Of a stretch of 64,000 nucleotides of DNA, positions 46,990-59,661 are shown piece after piece (the stretch's first letter is position 1; the number at the start of each line of letters is the position of its first letter). The notes beneath the pieces are model-generated. The model saw only the letters and a list, made by a program, of their open reading frames with translations, made no database searches and had not been told where the DNA came from. Source of the DNA: Cycas panzhihuaensis (taxonomy: Eukaryota; Cycadophyta); the NCBI GenBank assembly GCA_023213395.1, contig CM041465.1:206777741-206841740 (forward strand), in the 5' to 3' direction. The position numbers and the translations under genes were made by a program.

Positions 46990-48422
46990 ATACCACACAA
47001 TGTCACCATACCACTCGCTATCAGCTAGTAGATGAGGGGAAGTGCCTTGAACGGTTAGAATAAACTCATCAGGGAGAGAGTCATCAATGGGAATGCCGCT
47101 CGTGTTGGGAATGGCAGCATCGACTAATTGTTCTGCCACTATCATTCCCTTTTTTGACTTCCTATTAATGACCTACAAGTCAAACTCTTGAAGCAGGATG
47201 ATCCAACGACTTACTCTACCTATCAAGTCTGAATAAGTAAGCAAATAATGTAAGGGATTGGATTGGATGATCACCTTGGTAGTATTGCTGAGCAAGTAAT
47301 GCCTAAACTTCTTGGTTGCATGGACCTAAGAGAGGCATTCCTTCTTGGCAGGAGGATAATTTAGTTCAGCAGCCACGAGGGTGCGACTGATAAAATAAAT
47401 TGCTCTCTCAGTTCCTGAGTCGTCCTCTTATGCGAGCATTACACCCAGGGATTCATCGGTAACCGTGGTATATAAGATGAAGGGCCTATCGAAATGAGGA
47501 GGCGCCAACATAGGAGCAGAAGTGAGAGCTTCCTTGAGTCCTGCAAAGGCTTGTTGGGTCTTGTCAGACCAAACAAATGGGGCTCCTTTCTTCAATAGGT
47601 TGGTAAGGGGTTTAGCGTTTATGGTGAAGTTTGCCAAAAAATGCCTAAAGAAACCGAGCCTACCTAGAAACGACTTAATCTGTCGTTGGGTTCTAGGAGG
47701 CGGCATGTCAAGGATTGCCTTGACTTTGTCTAGATCGATTTGGATTCCTTGCTTTGACATAAGGAAACCTAAGAGTTTGCCTAAAATGATAGCAAACACG
47801 CATTTAAGTGGGTTTAAACTGATATGGTACTTATGACGTTATGTGAAGATGGCCCATAAGTCAGAGGGATGATGGGATCTAGCATGCAAGAGACCCATCA
47901 TGTCATCCATAAAGACCTCCAACATGTTGTTGATGAGGTCATGAAAAATGAAGTGTATGGCTCTCTGGTAAGTAGCACCTGCATTCTTAAGAAATCCTTG
48001 TAGGCAAAGGTGCCCCATGGTGTAGTGAAGGCCATCTTGTGGCAGTCTTTAGGAGATATCTAGATTTAATTATAACCGAAAAAGCCATCCATTAAGGACA
48101 TGACTTCGAATCTAGTAGTTCGATCGATTATTTGATTGATAAAGGATAGAGGAAAGTTGTCCTTAGGACAAGCATTATTAATGTCGTAGAAGGCAATACA
48201 TATACGAATGGTCCCATTCTTCTTGGCAATAGGAACGATGTTCGATACCCACTTAGGGTAGTCAATGGAAGAGATAAGTCCTACATCCAAAAGTTTTTTA
48301 ACCTTCATTTTGATGGCAGATGAAAGTTTGGGATGGAGAGGACGCTGCTTCTGGCACACAGGGTGAGTGCCAGGAATAGTCATGAGGTTATGCATGATGA
48401 TGGAGGGGTCAATTCCCTTCAT
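46990..48422 (-). pseudogene. Reverse transcriptase and RNase H, element D
   Basis: 48066-48422 gives RT fingers/palm: QKQRPLHPKLS, WVSNIVPIAKKNGTIRIC, NACPKDNFPLSFINQIID, and motif A LMDGFFGYN with its Asp. The polymerase box FMDDMMG is near 47895-47910 in another frame. 47428-47799 gives the RT thumb (KVKAILDMPPPRTQRQIKSFLGRL) and the RNase H start (YTTVTDESLGVMLA). RNase H continues to about 47180 with LNYPPAKKECLS. Stops and at least two frameshifts interrupt it; the catalytic Asp residues that can be read are intact. Confidence 0.9.
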
Positions 48423-48499
48423 ATCAGAGTAGTCCTATGTGAACATATCCTGAAATTCCTAGAATAGAAGGGAGTATTCCCTTACTTCATCAGGAGTGC

Positions 48500-49230
48500 A
48501 TTCTACCCCTACCTTAATGATCTTGCCCAGGGTGAGGACTATATCCTAAGTTGCCCCCATATACATGGCATTCCCCTCCTTGACATGGAGGGGGATGAGA
48601 TCAATAGGAGGAGACGAAACTGAGGATGGGATCGGGTCGGCTAACGTAGATCCAATCGCTAGGATCTTCTGGTGGCCAAGCTTATAGTAAACAGAAGGTA
48701 AATTGGGCATGGAGCCCGCTAAGTTTTCCAGCAAAGCCTCGTCGTCTTTGAAGTAGTCCACCCCATGGATGACTTGACTTCAAATAGACAAGCCACAGGA
48801 TGGCATAGGAGCAATAGGACTAGGATGGCCTGTAAGCTACCCAATATCTCTAAGGGACTCTAAGGGAGAATTAAGGAGAGATCCCTCGTAAGAGGAAAGA
48901 GGGAAACTCTCACCGTCATCATTGGCGAAAGGTGATGGAAAGGGAGAACCAGGAATCTGCTGGTTGACACTAGCAATGGTGTGTAACACGAGAGAGTGAT
49001 CGGGCTCTATGAAAAAAAGGATCTTAGGTGGAGACCTAGAACGAGAAGAGTGCCCCCCACTAGCATGAAGGAAGGAAACCAGGTGAGGAAGATCCTCATC
49101 TTCACTATGAGACCCATCATCACTAAACATGGCGAGGTATCTATAGCTTTCGATGCTGATGGGAGCAAAACGAGTTAAATCAGAGGAAGAAGATGCATGA
49201 TCTTCTTCATGGCAAGAGGAATTAGGGATA
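48500..49230 (-). pseudogene. Acidic linker between protease and RT, element D
   Basis: 48837-49130 reads MFSDDGSHSEDEDLPHLVSF, and 48546-48761 gives DYFKDDEALLENLAGSMPNL, both matching C and B. No known domain. A linker this long (about 250 codons) between protease and RT is shared by all three elements. Confidence 0.7.
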
Positions 49231-49409
49231 CCGATGGAGTAGGCTAAGGCATGATTAGAAGGGCCTTTGCTTCCCTTCGTATGGCCATGGCTCGCCTGGG
49301 TAGATGGTCTAGTTTATTTTGTGAGTGGTTGCTCACAGGAGACAACTCTCATTTGTCTGTTATGGACAAACTTAAGTTACCCCCAATGGGTGGAATACAC
49401 AACTCCCAT

Positions 49410-50123
49410 TTAGTCAAGCCATGGTCAACCCAGGAGGAGGTTGTAATCGACATCCACATTGAGGACAATGATGTCGACAAGGACAGTCTTATCCTCAAGG
49501 GTGAGAGGTATCGAGACGGATCCCAGGGGAGTCTTCTCGCTACCGTCGTAACCTTGATATCACCATGGAACAGGTTCTAAGGCAGAAATGCCAAGCTCTT
49601 GCATGATGCACAAGGGCATGGCATTTACAGAAGAACCGTTGTCCACGACGGTCCTTCGCAATGTACAATCGGGCGTATCTATGGTAATCATGAAAGGGAA
49701 GTTTCATTGGCGTTCCCTTCCACTTGCTAGGGGAAGATCTCTAAGATCAAAGGAGATGATGGGTTCATGACTTTGGGTTGTGCCCAAAGCATGAACATGC
49801 ACATCATTCAATCCTAAAGCTTCCAGGAGGAGCATTCGTTGCTCGGGGCAGCTTCTCAAGATGTCCATGATGGACATCCCGGTAGCCATGGTGAAAAGCT
49901 CTTCAACCACAGAAAAAGGCTTACCCCTCCCTATGGGTTGGGTAAGGGCTCTCCTAAAGTCGAAGCGACTGGGGCGGATGAGGATGTTCTTGGGAAGTAA
50001 AGGAATTTCTGGAGGAATAGCTTCTGGAGGAGGATCAAGGTGTGATGTAGATGCAGAGGTGCCAGCCACATCTTTTGTGACTTGAGACCAAGTTAAGGCA
50101 TAAAGGGGAGTGGTCTCAAGCAT
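49410..50123 (-). pseudogene. Protease region, element D
   Basis: 49704-50123 opens with the Gag-Pro linker and MSIMDILRSC. The active site TVVDNGSSVNA (D-x-G) is near 49630-49650 in another frame, and LLGxPWLD is near 49415-49440 with TAG at x. Same order as C. Two frame changes break it. Confidence 0.8.
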
Positions 50124-50149
50124 TTGGATTACCTTCTTTCCCTTGTTAC

Positions 50150-52427
50150 GAGATCATGAAGGTGAAGGAGCATGGTGGTCAGGGGAATGCGAAGAGGATG
50201 ATGAACCTTGCACACCCTTCCCTCTACCGTACGAAGGGCAAGAATTGGGGGATCTACCCCGGTTCCAGTTGTTTCTTAGTTAAGCGTTACGATCACGCTC
50301 CCCATATTTAGGGAACGAATCCTTATGAATGGGTTGATCAAGATTGGGCCTTGATGCCCGTCTGGGAGATGAATCACGCGGTGGGGCATCACGAGGGTGT
50401 TGCACCCGACAGTGCGAGTCATCATGAAAGCATTCCCTATGGACAGAGCACCACCTCTTCTTAAGGGGAGGATCAACTTTTCTCACTTGAGAAGGTTGGG
50501 TACTACCCCCTTTGGGGGGAACAACATGAGAGGCTTGTTGAATTGGTTTGTTGGAGGTTGGCGATGAAGGAGTTTAGAGTTTAAGCTCCTTCATCATGCA
50601 CTTGAATAAGCTTATGGTGGAAGTAAGGGGGTCTAAAGTCTTCTTAGTAGAATGAGAAGTAGACCTGGCAGGTTACGAAGGTTTAGTTTCCTTGGCTGGA
50701 GGAGGTACCTCACGATGTTGTGAGGGCTTAAGAGGCCTCTTTAGTCTAGCTTAGATCTCAATAGCCTCTAATGCTAAGTATTTTGTGATTACAGAGTTGC
50801 ACATGGTTGCCTCCATTTTGAGGACTTCCACATGTACTTCAGGGTAAAGTGCATTAATGAAAAGATCTCTCTTTAACTCCTTAGGCAATGTGGCCTTAGT
50901 GGAGTGAAGGAGATCATGGTATCGTCTCACAAAGTCAGGATTCATTTTATCGTGACCTTGTTTGAGCAAAAAGAGAGATTTCATTATGCTCTCGAATGGA
51001 CGGGCTACATCAAAGTAATTGATGAATTCATCCACCAATTACTGGAATGAAGAGATAGAGTGGGCAGGGAGATGGTAGAACCATTTAAGGGCATCGCCCT
51101 ACAAGGATCGTAGAAACAGTTTCATTAGAATATGGTCGTAAGCCCAGCAGTCTATACACACCATAGAAAAACTACGCACATTTTCAGCTGGGTTTTGCGA
51201 CGAAGTTCCATTGAATTTGGGAACTTCAAGAGGGTGAGGCGGCAGATTAGTTCTTAACGCCTCAATGGATTGTGACGTCGACCTATAATCCATGAAGGGA
51301 CGTGCTCTTACATGAGCCATAGGGTCAATAAACGACAACGAGCCAGGAATGGATGGAGGTGGTAGACCCATCCCTCCTTGGGGAAATGCCCCTTATTAGA
51401 AAGGGGCTTCAGGATAAATGCCTTAGAAGGGAGGCATGTTCCCTTACAAAGGCATAGTGAAAGAAGTCATGCTGGACAGCGAAAACGAAGGGTGTGGGAC
51501 TGGATTCTGCCCATATGGGTCACCCGTAGGTGGTGCAACCCCATACAGGTGTAAGAGGTCCACCCCATAAGCTAGAAGATGGTTTCCCTTACCCTGCCCC
51601 TAAGGTTGAGATGCATAACCTAGGGGTAAGTAAAGGGAAGGACCACTGGATGGGCTTTGAACATATGTGGGAGTGGGTCCCACATAGTTAGTGGCAGTAG
51701 CACTAGTAGGACCTCTAGGCCTACTAGGGAACGCATGTGCCACATTTGAGGGTGGTACATTTGCTTGACTTGGGAATGGCATGCTAACCCCAAGTTAGGG
51801 AAATGACCCACTGTAAACAGGCCCTGAAGAATTAGGGCCGTGATTAGGAATAGAGGGTGTGACACTTATCCCTGAAGCAGGTGTAGACACGGCATGGGAT
51901 GAGTGTACATAGATGGAAGGATTATTTGTCGTGGGAGGTGCAGGTGCGGATGAAGAAGGCACCCTACCGCGTAAAGCTTTTTCAAACCACCTAGGACTTG
52001 GTTGAAGGCAAGTTACTCGAAAGTACTCACTGATAGCTTCAATCACGTCGGCAGGAGGGGTATCATTGTAACCATATGAGGTCGATGGGACCTCAAATAA
52101 TAGAGACCCCTTAGGACGCTCCTCATAAGAATCACCAATCAAATGGTGAATCTCATGAAGAGGCAAGCCTTCTACTGCATTAGCAGAAGGATGAAGGTCA
52201 GAGGGGTGAGGCTGGTCACCTGGGTAATAAATGGGATCGTCACCCTCCTGGGTGGATCCCAGAATGAACGCGAGAAACTCTTGAGTTCCCGAGACTAAGG
52301 TATGGTAGGCCCAATCAGAGTGGTAGCCTTCCATTATTGAATCGAAATTCAATGATGGAAGGAAACAATATGACGGGTCTTCTAACAATGGCAGCAGACC
52401 TTGCAAGCGACACAAGAAACGTTGCAT
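50150..52427 (-). pseudogene. gag, element D
   Basis: The ATG at 52427 opens a 210-codon frame (51795-52427): MQRFLCRLQGLLPLLEDPS, then SDWAYHTL and a Pro/Ser-rich C-terminal stretch. Capsid pieces follow at 51099-51371 (VPKFNGTSSQNPAENVRSF) and 50751-51038 (FLLKQGHDKMNPDFVRRYHDLL). The zinc knuckle near 50405-50465 reads WCSVHRECFHDDSHC, C-x2-H-x4-H-x4-C, the Tat type. A few stops and frameshifts separate the pieces. The start is supported by the matching codon in C at 55812. Confidence 0.85.
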
Positions 52428-52577
52428 GTAACACCTTTACGAATGTTGTTAGAAGAGAGCAAAGGGTATGAAATAGACACATTGGGGGCTGCCCAACTGA
52501 AAAGTAAGTAAAAAGGATCGCCTAAAGGTAAGAACACCAACAAGAAGAGAAACGAAACTAGTTCCCTTACTGGCAAT

Positions 52578-52595
52578 TCCCTAGTATAGTCGCCA
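52578..52595 (-). other. Primer binding site of element D
   Basis: The minus strand reads TGGCGACTATACTAGGGA, one base inside the 5' LTR end. The tRNA is not assigned. It agrees with the PBS of B at 14 of 18 positions. Confidence 0.75.
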
Positions 52596-52596
52596 G

Positions 52597-55231
52597 TGAA
52601 ACACTTCCCACGGGGTGGTTTCCTACATTTAGCAAAAGTATGACTATATAAACTGAATCGGGTTATGAGTCATGTAGATCGACAAGGAATCACCATGCAG
52701 GGCATCTGTGCACTGGAGCACGGATTTGGGACCTGCAAAGGTGCCTAATTGCTTCTAGGTGATCTTGGGGAAGGGATGCAAGGCGAGGCCTTGGGTCATC
52801 CCAAAATGTGAGGCCCTCCTACCCCTTGGATGGCCGGGAAGAGGAAGAAGGGACCTAAGAGGTTGTGTCTTCTCAAAGAGGAGAGAAGGCAACGTGTAAG
52901 TGGGGTGCGTATAGTGTGATGTCTACGTATAAGTTAGTCAAAGGAGTGAGAAATGAGTAGCTCGCATCCAAGGGAGACTATCTATGTGTAATAAAAGCAA
53001 CTGTGAATAAAAGAAAAACATACAAATACAAAGATGTATTCCTTCCCTTTTTTGTTTCCTACGTGTTTTTTAATATGCACATATATGCATGGGAAACAAT
53101 GCTATAGGAGAAAGGACAAAAAGGGAAAAAGAGGAGTACCTGGATCTGGTGCTCGAATGAAGCGTTGCGATTCCCATCGCTTTACATGCCTTCCCACTCC
53201 ACTCATCACATAGATGAGGCCAACCGATGATGGTTGCCATGAGTAGTCGTAAGGGGTAACTTACCTCCCCAAAATATATGATAGGAATAGTGCAAAGTAG
53301 AGCAGCGACAAAGGGAAATGAAGGACAACCAACAAGAGACTAACCTATTAACCAGCTCGTCTCATGTGTAACTCCATGATCACAAGATCTGTCAGTCAAA
53401 CATACAAGTTTCTCCCTCTTGGAAGAGGGGCCATAAAGTATATCTGATATATGTGCTTGACTATAGAAGAGCTAAAATCAAACTAAATCAAAACATATGT
53501 GTATTATTCCAAAGAAAAACTCCAAATAGAATTCCAACAAACAACCACATCAACCGGTACCCAAAACAAAGGAGTTAGCCTCAGAATGGCTAGCTCACCC
53601 ATAGAAAATCCCCACGTGGCCTCAGGGAAGGGAGAAATGAACTATAATGGTTGCACAGAGTAGCAAGTAAAAGAGGAGAAAAACCAGCAGGATGGCATGT
53701 AAGCACACCCAAAGAATGAGGTGCTATGAGCAGCAGATCATCCAACTGGGATAGGTTACAGGTTGTGAACCAATCAAGGAGTGGTTTTAGGGCTTATGAG
53801 GTGCCAAAAACCAGCAAATAAAAATTTGAAACCAGCGTGGTAAGGGGCTACCAACGCTAGTTTAGATTTGAAGGTAGGCTTCCAAGTCCCTAACCCAACT
53901 TCGAGGGAGGCAAGAAGGTGCAAGGGGAAAGAAAAGAAGGGTTTGGACCCTTTGGGAGAAGGACAACAAGGGGGACTAACCCCACCTTCCTCCCTCTACT
54001 TTTCTTTATGTCACCCCCCCTGCAACATCCACCTTAAAGCAGGCTTACAGGAATAAGAGGGGAAGCACTATAACACAAAGTACAAAAGACTAGTGCTAAA
54101 TGGGCACAACATCAAGAAAGCACATAAACCAAGCACTTATTCACAAAAATACAAGGAAAGAGCATAAATTTTAAGGCAAATATGGAGAGTACCTTATAGT
54201 AGAGAGTAAGAATATATCTCTACTGGAAACTAGCAGAAATGACCTGCACTTGACAGGGTTTGATGGCTAGTTTTAGAGGAGACTGTGAGAAGTACCACTA
54301 TGATTTGGGACCTTGAAGCTTCCTTCTTAGAGAATCCTGTGAATGTCCTTTTGTCCACCATATGAACCTGCAAGAAGAGGCCTGAGCTACTAGTGCTGAG
54401 CCTGATATACAGCAGTAGTCTCTGTAGGAAGAGCAACAGCTTAAGTGTATGCCTGTTTGTAATAGGTGGAGGAGAGTTGTAGGAGTTGCATCCAAAAAAT
54501 GAGTGAAGAAGAGGAAAGAATGAGTAACTTTTTGGTTTTTATCCCCCACTGACCCTAAGTGAATGTTGAGGGTCATGGGGAAGTCGAAACATGCAGGCAC
54601 CATGTGGCAGTTCTGTGAAAAGAGTGGGAACTGCCGCATTAGTTTTAAAAAGCTTTTTTAAATAGTCGTACTGCAGTAAACATCACGGCACCATGGTAAA
54701 TATCGTGATACCACTAAGTTTATAGTAGTACGGGCCTATAGGCAAAAATCAAGCCAAAAATGGGGTTTGGAGCCAAACAAGGAGTAAGTTAGGGCTCAAC
54801 AAGCTGGGAATTGCTGCTTAGGTGACTGACAAGTGGTCAGGAAAGAGAGACGGGTCTCAACTGGGGATCCAATCATACTCAGAAAGCAACCCTAAGCATA
54901 GGTAGGATGCCGTCAAAGGCAAAATGCAACTGGCTAAGGTGTCCTAAGGGGCTGTGGAGATGATGTGGGTGGCTATGTGCCATATGGGATGTAGCACTCA
55001 CTGAAGAATACCCCCACTATGGGTCATCATAAGCTGAGTGGCATGCGGCAGGCACATGCAATGTGATCAAGTAAGAAGGTAATGCAATCATATGAATGGT
55101 AGGCAAGCATGCATCAGGCAATCTATGCTAAGCAACCTCGGTCAAACAAGAGTGAAGATGGGAGCAAGAACATATACCTGAGCTTACCTAAGTCGATGCA
55201 TTTCGAGTCTATTCCCGGTAGCCAGGAAACA
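52597..55231 (-). repeat. Element D 5' LTR (right)
   Basis: Same length as the left LTR. It starts TGAAACACTTCC and ends GCCAGGAAACA. Differences from the left copy are mainly transitions. The ORFs inside it are shadows. Confidence 0.92.
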
Positions 55232-55236
55232 ATCCC
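55232..55236. repeat. Target site duplication of element D, right copy (ATCCC)
   Basis: Follows the right LTR of D; the left copy is GTCCC at 38249-38253. Confidence 0.8.
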
Positions 55237-55812
55237 CAAGGAATATAAACCATGGGGAGAAGAGGATAAGATGTGAGGTAGGCTCATCATAGGTAGGGAA
55301 GTTGAATGAGATGAGTGAGGCAAGGGAGATGTAGAAGAAGGAAGTATAACACTCTGCAAGACTCTCTCAAACCACTTAGGATGCGGTTGGAGATGGGTAC
55401 CTTAGAAATATTAGCTTAGGGCTTCTACTACATCGGTGGGAGGGGTATCTGCTTGATCATAAGAAGTGGAAGGAACCTTGTAGGAAGCGGACTCCATAGG
55501 ATGATCCTCATGAGAATCACAATGGTGGTGGTGAAACTCTAGGGGAGACGAAGGCTCTACTTCGTGAGTAGAGGGATGGTGAGATTACGGGTGTTGTTGG
55601 TTACTCAGATAAAATATAGGGTCTTCACTTCCTTGGGTGGACCCTTGGAAGGAAGTAGAAACCTCAAGGGAATCGGACATATAAGCATGGCATGCCTAAT
55701 CTGAGAGAGATCCCTCCATAATCGAATCAAGATCTGATGTAAGAAGGGAGTGATATGAGGGGTCTTCCAATAATGGAGGTAGACCTCGTAAGCGATGTGA
55801 GAATTGTCACAT
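55237..55812 (-). pseudogene. gag of element C, 5' third
   Basis: It continues the gag of C beyond element D. 'ctctctcaaaccacttaggatgcgg' (near 55360) matches the D gag near 51980. The start codon aligning with D's is at 55810-55812. Frames are broken. 55813-55955 is the leader between PBS and gag. Confidence 0.75.
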
Positions 55813-55955
55813 ACAAGTTTTGCCTCTGGGTTGGAAGAAAGGGGAGATAAAGTGGTGTACACATTGGGGGATACCCAACAAAACCAAAAGGGAGAGCTAC
55901 CAAGAGGAAGTAACACCAACAAGAAGGGGGAAAGAATGATTCCCTTACTGGTGGA

Positions 55956-55973
55956 TCCCCAATATGGTTACTA
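55956..55973 (-). other. Primer binding site of element C
   Basis: The minus strand reads TAGTAACCATATTGGGGA, a decayed form of the B site (TGGTGACCATACTGGGGA). Confidence 0.65.
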
Positions 55974-57079
55974 GTGGAATCACATCTATGGGATGGTAAC
56001 CATACTTGATTAGGATTAGATTGGTTAATGAGGGGCTCCTGAATATGGAGTCAATCTGACAAGTGAGAGAAATCACCCACACAGGGTGTCCGTGTGTCAG
56101 AACGTAGGTTTGGGACCCATAAATGGTGTACAACTCCCTTCTGGGTAACTCAGTTTTGGTTTTGAGAGTAGCAAGAGTGAGGGATATCCTCAATTTCCTG
56201 AGTAACCTCAAGACATAGGTCTTCCCACCTCTAGATAGCCAAAAGGAAAGGGTAAGACTGAATGAGGGGATGGATCCTTGTATAAAATGGAGGGATGTGA
56301 ATGGGATATATGTGGGCAAGTGATATAGAAGGTACATGCTTGTAAGAATGGTGTTGGACAACCACCTCACGTGCGGGACCAAATCTGAAAGAGAAGACGT
56401 TGAGGCTACCTACCTAGTGTAGGTGTGATGGGGTTAGAAGAAGATGTCTTAGAGGAAAAATCCTCCTTAGTCTAAACCACCCAAAATGAGTTTAGGGGAT
56501 AAGGAGCGATGGTGAAAGAAGCTTCCACCATCCTACATGTGAAGGGTTGAACCTTCTATGCGTGATGGTGAAGTGGTATGTAACTAGTTGTGTTTGCAAA
56601 CAAGAGACAAAAAAACTATAAAAATAGCGAATATATTATCGTTTACTCTTGAATGTAAGACCTCACTCTCCTTTCATTTTAAGTGGGAGAAAAGGGAGTG
56701 AAGAAGGCGAGCCAATTAAGTGCAAAACATACATGCAAAAGATGCAAAGGCCTAAAGGGGATGCATGTAATCAAACAAGGAAAGCAGGAGGATATGGCTC
56801 CTATCTCAAGCTCTTTCCTTAGAAGTATGAGTGTAGCATGCATATGCAAAGAGTAAATACAAACTAGTTCCTTTCCTCTTTTTCCTTTTATATTCCAATT
56901 ATGTAAGCAAATAAGCTAAAAAAAATAAAAAGGAAAAGAGCTATGAAGAGAAGAGGGCAACAAACCTGGAGGAATGTGCGACTGAAATAGAGATATTGTC
57001 CTACACCACGAGCAATGTAGTGAGACCTATAATAAAAAAGTACTCTCCCCTTTCCCAAGGGGATTCTAGGATGCCAAAG

Positions 57080-57081
<2 letters not shown>

Positions 57082-57173
<92 letters not shown>
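57082..57173. repeat. (TA)n(GT)n microsatellite in LTR C right
   Basis: About 13 TA units then about 32 GT units. The partner LTR has only AT units at this place. Confidence 0.95.
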
Positions 57174-57175
<2 letters not shown>

Positions 57176-58386
57176 GTGTACAAAATATTGCAAGTAAAAT
57201 ACTTTAATCAAAGTAAAATTTTAACTAAGAAATAACTTTCAATCTCCTCAATATAAGCAAGACAAGACAAAAGGATAGGGATGGTTAGCCACAGAATGGC
57301 TAACCCTCCAATGCATACACCTCCATGCTATCTAAGCATATGAACAGCAGATCGGGATAGCCTAATAGTAGTAAAAGGTCAAAGAGATAAGTTGCATAAC
57401 AAGTTGTAAATGTCGTTGATGTTGAAAAGGCTGTGATGTGAAATGTTTGTAACTTTTGAATAAGCCAACACCCAAAAGTGACATATGGTACAACTATAGG
57501 CTTGAAACTTTGCCTATGTAAGGCACTCAGGGCTAGAACCAGCGTAGCAAGGTGCTACGTATGTTGATACTAGCGGTGGCCTTCTTCCAAGAGCTCCTTG
57601 CTAACCCAAGGGAGGCATAAAAGAGGAGGGGGAAAAGGGGAGAAGGGGGTTACCCTTGAGGAGCAGGCCTTGTTGGGTGCAGAACCCACCTTGGCTCCTT
57701 TCTCTTGCCCTTTTGGGACGTCTCCTCATAGCCTCCTTGGAGAAACCAGGAGAGAGCAAGAAGGTGGTAGGATAAATAAGGAAAAATGGAGCGGATGCCT
57801 ACTGTATGTGATAAAAAAACTGAGAAAAAAAAGATATGTAAGGTATTTTAATCCCTTTTAGGGGAACTAAAAGGAACAAAATGAAAGATACATGAAGTAG
57901 TACCTGCTATGGGCAGATTGGTGGTAGATCTACCTAAGAAAATGGCAGAGAAAGGTAGTTCTGTGAGGCTTATAGGTGGATTCCTATGGAGGCTATAAAA
58001 CTTGAAGGAGAACTTGGTGAAACCTAATGCTTGTGCATGAAAGTGATACTTGGAGAACATCCTTGCTTGGAAAAGCCTGATCTTAAGCCTGTTGTCACAG
58101 ATTTGAGCTGCAAAGGGCAGATCTCAGGCTAGGACATAGGTATGTTATATGTTACAGGGCGCTCCTACAGTGAATCACCTATAAAAGTGGAAGAGGAGAT
58201 GAGAAAAGATGGAATACGAGAGGAAAAATAAAGTCATTTTGGGATTTATACCTAATCCTAGCTTAATTGGATGATTAGGGTTAGGCTAGGACTCATGCTA
58301 TGACTTAGCCATATGGAAATTTCATGAAAAATATAAAATTTACCATGGCATATTTAGAAAATACTTTATGACAGTCGCCCCATAGC

Positions 58387-58410
58387 AAACTTCACGGTAC
58401 CATGAAGTTT
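58387..58410. promoter_or_regulatory. GGTACC-centred 24-bp palindrome (LTR C right)
   Basis: Arms AAACTTCA and ATGAAGTTT around CGGTACC, one asymmetric pair only. About 560-580 bp from the U3 end. Confidence 0.8.
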
Positions 58411-58969
58411 ACTGCAATATCATGATATTTGTCACAGTGCAGTAATATAATGTAAAATAGAAGGAAAAAGGGAGTTGGGAGCCTTAAAAGAGGGTACTCC
58501 AAGCCTAGGAGGGGCTGACCCCCCTATCCAGGTGGTTGAGAATAGTCATAATAAGGAAATGACCTAGACTAGATAGGGCACCAGAGAGATGGGGTTCCTG
58601 AGAAGTTGACAACTAAATAAAAGATGTCAATCACTCCTAACGAGGCACTAGGAGCTATGATGTGGCAATGGGGGTGTGAACGGATCACACAAGCTAGTTG
58701 ACTCTTGAGACAACATAGAGGTGCATAGGAGGGCTATGGATTGCCATTAGGATCCATGTCCCATGGTCGTCATAGGCTATAATAGTGTCAGGCAATATGA
58801 TCAAGCAGCGGATGCAAGATGATCACTCAAATGTATTAATTAGTCATGTAGTGAAAAATAGATACTTCAATTTACCTTTCTGAAGAAGTGACAAAGACAA
58901 AGGATAGAAGCATACTTACACTTACTTTAGTCAACTTACTGAAAACTTATTCCAAGTAGTCAGGAAATA

Positions 58970-58974
58970 GTACC
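58970..58974. repeat. Target site duplication of element C, right copy (GTACC)
   Basis: Identical to 23979-23983. Confidence 0.85.
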
Positions 58975-59056
58975 CAAGTAAAAGGGATCTCTTTTTTAAG
59001 GAGATTTGTGAGGGGTTTAGAGTTCATGGAAAATTTATTTTTGAGTATGATGTAGG
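58975..59056 (-). pseudogene. Element A pol fragment (RT end/RNase H start), truncated
   Basis: 'aaaagggatctcttttttaagg' and 'gaggggtttagagttcatgg' match D at 47575-47645, the natural continuation of 23418-23983. The match ends near 59056, where copia-like sequence begins, so the rest of RT, protease, gag and the 5' LTR of A are missing. Confidence 0.8.
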
Positions 59057-59268
59057 GGAATCTTAGGGAATAGTAAGTGTGTTTGGCATCCACGTCCACA
59101 CTCATCTGCACTTACCACCCTAACAAATAATTCTTACTTATCAAATAATCAAATTGGGCCCTTTATACCATCTAGTTAGCAAACAAGGTTGACCTAAAAA
59201 AGATGAGGGTGATCAAGATGCAAATTTCCTCAATTGAGATGTTCAATAAATTAAACATTAAGGGGGAG
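59057..59268 (+). mobile_element. 3' internal end of a plus-strand Ty1/copia element with PPT
   Basis: It ends with ATTAAGGGGGAG (59257-59268) directly before an LTR starting TGTT, the usual polypurine tract of plant copia elements. The preceding 200 bp show no readable coding sequence. Its left end abuts element A. Confidence 0.6.
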
Positions 59269-59649
59269 TGTTAAATAAGTAATTATCATATTATTTGATA
59301 TAATATTTAATTGATGTGATCAAGTTAATCATTGATGATTGGTTGATGTAAAGGTTCTTACACATAATCTAAGTGGTTGATATTCAGTATAATGTCATTA
59401 GATGATGAAGTAGTAACATAAGTCTATATGAGGACATGCTTATTATAATACAAATTAGATCACTTTTTTTTCCTTGTGATACTAGGATGACTCATATTGA
59501 TTCGTTAATAAGATCTCATATAAAATTTAGAAGTAAATTTTCCCTCAAGGATTTCTTATTTTAAATCTTATGTCACATATCTTAGTTGAATGATTGACTC
59601 TTATACACACATGTTTGATCCATATCTTGCTTATATATTTTTTCTAATA
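59269..59649 (+). repeat. Ty1/copia LTR, about 381 bp
   Basis: Starts TGTTAAATAAG after a PPT and ends CTAATA just before a tRNA-Met-type primer site. No matching second LTR was seen in the window. Confidence 0.75.
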
Positions 59650-59661
59650 TGGTATCAGAGC
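59650..59661 (+). other. Primer binding site TGGTATCAGAGC (copia)
   Basis: This is the well-known initiator-tRNA-Met-complementary site of plant Ty1/copia elements, directly after the LTR. The LTR therefore has internal sequence on both sides. Confidence 0.85.

Larger units (their letters stand above)
55975..58969 (-). repeat. Element C 5' LTR (right)
   Basis: Starts TGGAATCAC, ends GGAAATA. Aligns with 23984-27167 except for the missing stretch of about 190 bp and the changed microsatellite. The palindrome is at 58387-58410. Confidence 0.9.
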
